Positions 4,733 through 7,828 of a DNA stretch of 7,828 nucleotides are shown one piece after another; position 1 is the first letter of the stretch, and the number at the start of each line of letters is the position of its first letter. Source of the stretch: Muribaculaceae bacterium (GTDB taxonomy: Bacteria > Bacteroidota > Bacteroidia > Bacteroidales > Muribaculaceae). A model generated the notes under the pieces. It was not told the origin of the DNA, did not search any database, and saw only the letters and a list, made by a program, of their open reading frames with translations. The stretch lies in NCBI GenBank assembly GCA_022511505.1, contig JAFLTK010000266.1, positions 1 to 7,828 of the forward strand. Reading direction: 5' to 3'. Both the position numbers and the translations under genes were made by a program.

Positions 4733-7573
4733 ATGATGAAAAAAATGTTTAAAATGCTGGCGCTCGCCATTGTGAGCGTCGTTTTGTGTCCCCGATTGGT
4801 GGCGCAAGATTTAAGCCAGATGCAGATTCCGGAACTTCCGGTTGACCCGGAGGTCAGAATCGGTGTTCTGCCCAATGGCTTGACCTATTACATTCGTCAC
4901 AATGAGACTCCTAAGGGTCAGGCCGATTTCTACATCGCCCAGAAGGTTGGCTCTATCCTCGAACAGGACAACCAGCGCGGTCTTGCCCATTTCCTGGAGC
5001 ACATGTGTTTCAACGGAACAAAACATTTCCCCGGCAACGGCATCGTTGACTGGTGTGAAAGCGTCGGTATCAAGTTTGGTGCCAACCTTAACGCCTACAC
5101 GTCGGTTGACCAGACGGTCTACAATATCAGCAACGTTCCCGTGGCCCGCAAAGGTGTTCAGGATTCGTGTCTGCTGATTCTCCACGACTGGGCCAACGAC
5201 CTGCTTCTCGAGCCCGAGGAAATTGACAAGGAACGTGGCGTTATCCACCAGGAGTGGCGTCGTACCAACGTGGGCCAGATGCGCATCATCGAGCAACTTC
5301 TACCGGTGATGTATCCCAACAGCCCATACGGTTACCGTCTTCCCATCGGTACGATGGAGGTTGTTGACAACTTCCCCTATCAGGCCTTGCGTGACTACTA
5401 TGAAGCATGGTACCGTCCTGACCAGCAGGGTATCATCGTTGTCGGCGACATCGACGTTGACCGCATCGAGAACAAAATCAAGGAGATTTTCAGCGACATC
5501 GAGATGCCTGCCGACGCTCCCGAACGTGTCTACTTCCCCGTTGCCGACCACGAAGGCACGATCTATGCTATCGGCCACGACCCCGAGCAGACCACCAACA
5601 TCGTCCAGATGATGTTCCTCTCCGACCCTCTTCCCCGCGAGTATCACAACACCGCCATCTTCCTCCAGATGCAGTATATGGAGCGCATGATTTCGTCGAT
5701 GCTTAATGAGCGTCTCAACGAGATCATGTCGTCGCCCAACTCGCCTTTTGCAGCTGCAAGTTGCTCGTTTGGCGAATACTTCCTCGCCAAGACCAAGGAC
5801 GCTTTCACCATCAGCGCCGTTGCCAACGGAACTGATGTCAAGGGTGCCCTCGAGGCCGTCTATCGTGAGGCCGTTCGCGCCGCCAAGGGTGGTTTCACCG
5901 CTTCAGAGTATGAACGTGCCCGCAGCAAGTATCTGGCCAACCTCGAGAACGTTTACAACAACCGCGAGAGCCGCCAGACCGGCAGTTACGTTCAGGAATA
6001 TGTCGACAACTTCCTTGACAACGACGCTATCCCCGGCATCGAGGTCGAGTATCAGATAATGACTCAGATTGCCAACATGATTAGTGTTGATGTTCTCAAT
6101 GAAGTTTTTGCTCAGACGATGACCGACGACAACCGCGTCATCCTGTCGCTCAACGCCGATAACCCCGACGGTGTATATCCCACCGAGGAGGAATTTGTTG
6201 AGGCTGTCAAGAAGGTTGACAGCGAGACCATCGAGGCATTTGTTGACCAGGTTAAAGAGGAACCGCTCGTCGCCAACCTCCGTCCCGCCGGAACAATCGT
6301 TAAGACCGAGGAACTTCCCCAGTGGGGTGCAACCGAGTGGACCCTTTCCAACGGTGCCAAGGTTATCGCCAAGAAAACCGACTTCAAGAAAGACGAAATC
6401 CAGTTCATGGCTCTTGCAAAGGGTGGTACATCGGTGCTCCCCGCCAAGTTTGACACCGACCTCCGCGTGCTTGACATCTTCCTGAACGACAATGGTCTTG
6501 GTACCTACAGCCAGAACGACCTCAAGAAGTATCTTGCCGGCAAGAAAGTAAGCCTCAGCCTCAGCCTTGACGACTATACCCGCGACATGAGCGGTAGCAC
6601 AACTCCCAAAGACCTCGGCACCTTGATGGAACTCATCTACATGACCATGACCGAGTACAATTACACCGCCGAAGAGTTTGCCGCCCTCCAGTCGACAATC
6701 AGCGGTATTATCGCCAATCAGGTATCGAGCCCTGAGTATAAATTCCAGGTAGCCGTTAATGAGGCACTTTATGAGTCGCCGCGCAAACAGACTCTCAATG
6801 CCGCCGACGTCAACAACGCCAACCGCGAGAACATCATCGAGATTGCTCGCCAAATGACCGCCAATGCCGCCGACTATACATTTGTATTCGTCGGTAACTT
6901 TGACGAGGCTCAACTCCGCGAACTCGTTGAGAAGTATATCGCATCGCTCCCCGGCGACGCCGCCAAGGCTGTAACCGCTCCCGTGTTCAACGCCGCTCTC
7001 GACATCAAGCCCGGCGCAGGCATCAACGCCTCGACTGCCCGGATGCAGACTCCCCAAAGTTATGTATTCATCGTTGACCAGACCAACCTTCCCTACAACG
7101 CCAAGAATCAGAAGATTGCCTCGGTTGCAGGTCAGATTCTGTCACAGCGTCTGCTTGAGAAGATTCGCGAGGAAATGGGCGCCGTTTACTCTATTGGCGC
7201 TGCCGCCGCAATGATGCGCGTTGCCGATGTCAACAACACCATCCTCCAAAGCCAGTTCCCCATGAAGCCCGAAATGCAGGACGAGGTCCTCGCCGAAATT
7301 AAGACAATCATGGGCCAAATGGGCGAAAACGTTAAGCCCGAGGAACTTGCCAAGGTCAAGGAATATATGATTAAGAGTTTTGCCGAGCAGAAAGAACTCA
7401 ACGGTCCCTGGATTGGCGCAATCGGCGGTTGGACACGCAACGGTGTTGACACCTTCAACGGCACCGACACCGTTGTCGACTCAATCACCACAACCGACAT
7501 CCAAGACTTTATGAAAGCGCTCGCCGGCTCAGGCAACTACCGCGTCGTAGTCCTCGGCCCCGCCGCTGAATAA
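4733..7573 (+). CDS. Secreted M16 (PqqL/insulinase-type) zinc metallopeptidase
   Basis: This 946-residue two-half M16 peptidase is of the single-chain type in which only the N-terminal half is catalytic. Residues 1-24 form a signal peptide (MMKKMFK, hydrophobic core, probable cleavage after LVA at 24), so it acts in the periplasm or outside. The inverted zinc motif HFLEH is at 86-90 (H86, E89, H90), and E167 in DKERGVIHQEW lies 76 residues further on, exactly the family's HxxEH-X76-E spacing. The second half begins near residue 525. It lacks HxxEH but keeps the substrate-binding C-terminal motif IREEMGAVYS (811-820, R812 and Y819). The likely function is degradation of oligopeptides in a clamshell chamber; the substrate is unknown. 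Codons are strongly biased toward GCC, AAC, GAC and CTC, suggesting high expression. An adjacent ATG at 4736 is an alternative start. It is divergent from the ter operon, with no sign of a functional link. Confidence 0.95.
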   Translation: MMKKMFKMLALAIVSVVLCPRLVAQDLSQMQIPELPVDPEVRIGVLPNGLTYYIRHNETPKGQADFYIAQKVGSILEQDNQRGLAHFLEHMCFNGTKHFPGNGIVDWCESVGIKFGANLNAYTSVDQTVYNISNVPVARKGVQDSCLLILHDWANDLLLEPEEIDKERGVIHQEWRRTNVGQMRIIEQLLPVMYPNSPYGYRLPIGTMEVVDNFPYQALRDYYEAWYRPDQQGIIVVGDIDVDRIENKIKEIFSDIEMPADAPERVYFPVADHEGTIYAIGHDPEQTTNIVQMMFLSDPLPREYHNTAIFLQMQYMERMISSMLNERLNEIMSSPNSPFAAASCSFGEYFLAKTKDAFTISAVANGTDVKGALEAVYREAVRAAKGGFTASEYERARSKYLANLENVYNNRESRQTGSYVQEYVDNFLDNDAIPGIEVEYQIMTQIANMISVDVLNEVFAQTMTDDNRVILSLNADNPDGVYPTEEEFVEAVKKVDSETIEAFVDQVKEEPLVANLRPAGTIVKTEELPQWGATEWTLSNGAKVIAKKTDFKKDEIQFMALAKGGTSVLPAKFDTDLRVLDIFLNDNGLGTYSQNDLKKYLAGKKVSLSLSLDDYTRDMSGSTTPKDLGTLMELIYMTMTEYNYTAEEFAALQSTISGIIANQVSSPEYKFQVAVNEALYESPRKQTLNAADVNNANRENIIEIARQMTANAADYTFVFVGNFDEAQLRELVEKYIASLPGDAAKAVTAPVFNAALDIKPGAGINASTARMQTPQSYVFIVDQTNLPYNAKNQKIASVAGQILSQRLLEKIREEMGAVYSIGAAAAMMRVADVNNTILQSQFPMKPEMQDEVLAEIKTIMGQMGENVKPEELAKVKEYMIKSFAEQKELNGPWIGAIGGWTRNGVDTFNGTDTVVDSITTTDIQDFMKALAGSGNYRVVVLGPAAE

Positions 7574-7598
7574 ACCGTTCATGAAATAACCCATTCCC

Positions 7599-7655
7599 GC
7601 GAGGGCGCGACCATTCAGGCCGCGCCCTCGCCGTCTATTCCCGAGGCTCCTTTTT
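7599..7655 (+). terminator. GC-rich hairpin downstream of the peptidase
   Basis: Eleven base pairs form between 7599-7609 (GCGAGGGCGCG) and 7621-7631, extended by CC/GG (7611-7612 with 7618-7619) across one A-C mismatch, with loop ATTCA. It begins 25 nt after the stop codon. The T tract (TTTTT at 7651-7655) lies 20 nt beyond the stem, so it is not a textbook Rho-independent terminator. The position and strength still make 3'-end formation the best explanation. Confidence 0.6.
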
Positions 7656-7725
7656 ATCATAGCCATCAGTAACGCCTCCGATTCCTCGTAACCACGCGTC
7701 TCCGGGAAAAATTTTATTGCAAATA

Positions 7726-7756
7726 TTGTAACTTTCCGATTAAATCACTAAATTTG
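7726..7756 (+). promoter_or_regulatory. Promoter of the serine tRNA gene
   Basis: TTG at 7726-7728 (within ATTG) is followed after 20 bp by TAAATTTG at 7749-7756, a perfect -7 element at normal spacing. The expected start site near 7763 is about 11 nt before the mature 5' end of the tRNA. This is the best-formed promoter in the window. Confidence 0.75.
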
Positions 7757-7773
7757 CACCGCAAAACCAGTCT

Positions 7774-7828
7774 GGAGTGGTGCTCGAGTGGCTGAAGAGG
7801 CACGCCTGGAAAGCGTGTATACCCCAAA
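7774..7828 (+). tRNA. tRNA-Ser (anticodon GGA), 3' truncated by window end
   Basis: The 5' acceptor strand GGAGTGG starts at 7774, followed by a class II D-arm region. The anticodon stem pairs CACGC (7801-7805) with GCGTG (7813-7817). The seven-base loop CTGGAAA gives anticodon GGA at 7808-7810, which reads UCC and UCU serine codons. The sequence stops in the long variable arm (from 7818), so the T-arm, the 3' acceptor strand and any encoded CCA lie outside the window. Confidence 0.93.

Noticed and set aside
4733..4810. Lipoprotein signal on the M16 peptidase
   Set aside because: The only early cysteine (C19) is preceded by VVL rather than a lipobox and is followed by PRLVAQ, which fits signal peptidase I cleavage better.
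5903..7057. 384-codon open frame on the minus strand
   Set aside because: It is antisense to the well-supported M16 peptidase. GC-biased codons of that gene keep the opposite strand open, and the product has no coherent domain or promoter.

Overview
The window looks like a chromosomal segment of a Bacteroidota bacterium, most likely a Bacteroidales gut lineage such as Muribaculaceae; the family-level guess is inference. The signs are several promoter elements matching the Bacteroidales -7 consensus TAnnTTTG, start codons preceded by AT-rich sequence without a Shine-Dalgarno motif, and a large secreted PqqL-type M16 peptidase of a kind common in this phylum.

Layout, left to right. Positions 1-267 hold no gene but an unusual repeat zone: a perfect 30-bp inverted repeat with a 12-nt loop (1-72), a 45-bp direct repeat of its first half (87-131), and three further hairpins (126-237). 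Positions 268-4194 are a six-gene operon on the minus strand, transcribed from 4194 down to 268. It encodes four TerD-fold proteins (canonical TerD at 3634-4194, a divergent TerD at 2972-3628, a TerA-like protein at 2332-2967, a longer TerD/TerX-like protein at 1619-2305) followed by two TerY-like von Willebrand factor A (VWA) proteins (968-1606 and 268-906). Positions 4195-4732 are a 538-bp divergent intergenic region with -7 promoter elements for both directions and some unexplained secondary structure. Positions 4733-7573 encode a periplasmic or secreted M16 metallopeptidase of 946 residues, followed by a GC-rich hairpin. The window ends inside a serine tRNA (anticodon GGA) with its own well-formed promoter.

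The operon is a compact version of the ter (tellurite resistance-like) stress system. TerD domains are known calcium-binding modules, and TerY proteins carry a metal-ion-dependent adhesion site (MIDAS) in a VWA domain. Here calcium-binding TerD paralogues and two VWA adaptors appear to form the cytosolic core. No TerC membrane protein, TerB, kinase or phosphatase lies in the window, though the operon's downstream side beyond position 1 is not visible. The points most worth a second look are the shared C-terminal tail LPPPP-EVN on the two VWA proteins, the AT-rich TerD paralogue that has lost the acidic loop, and the terminal palindrome, whose breakpoint suggests template switching or an assembly artefact.
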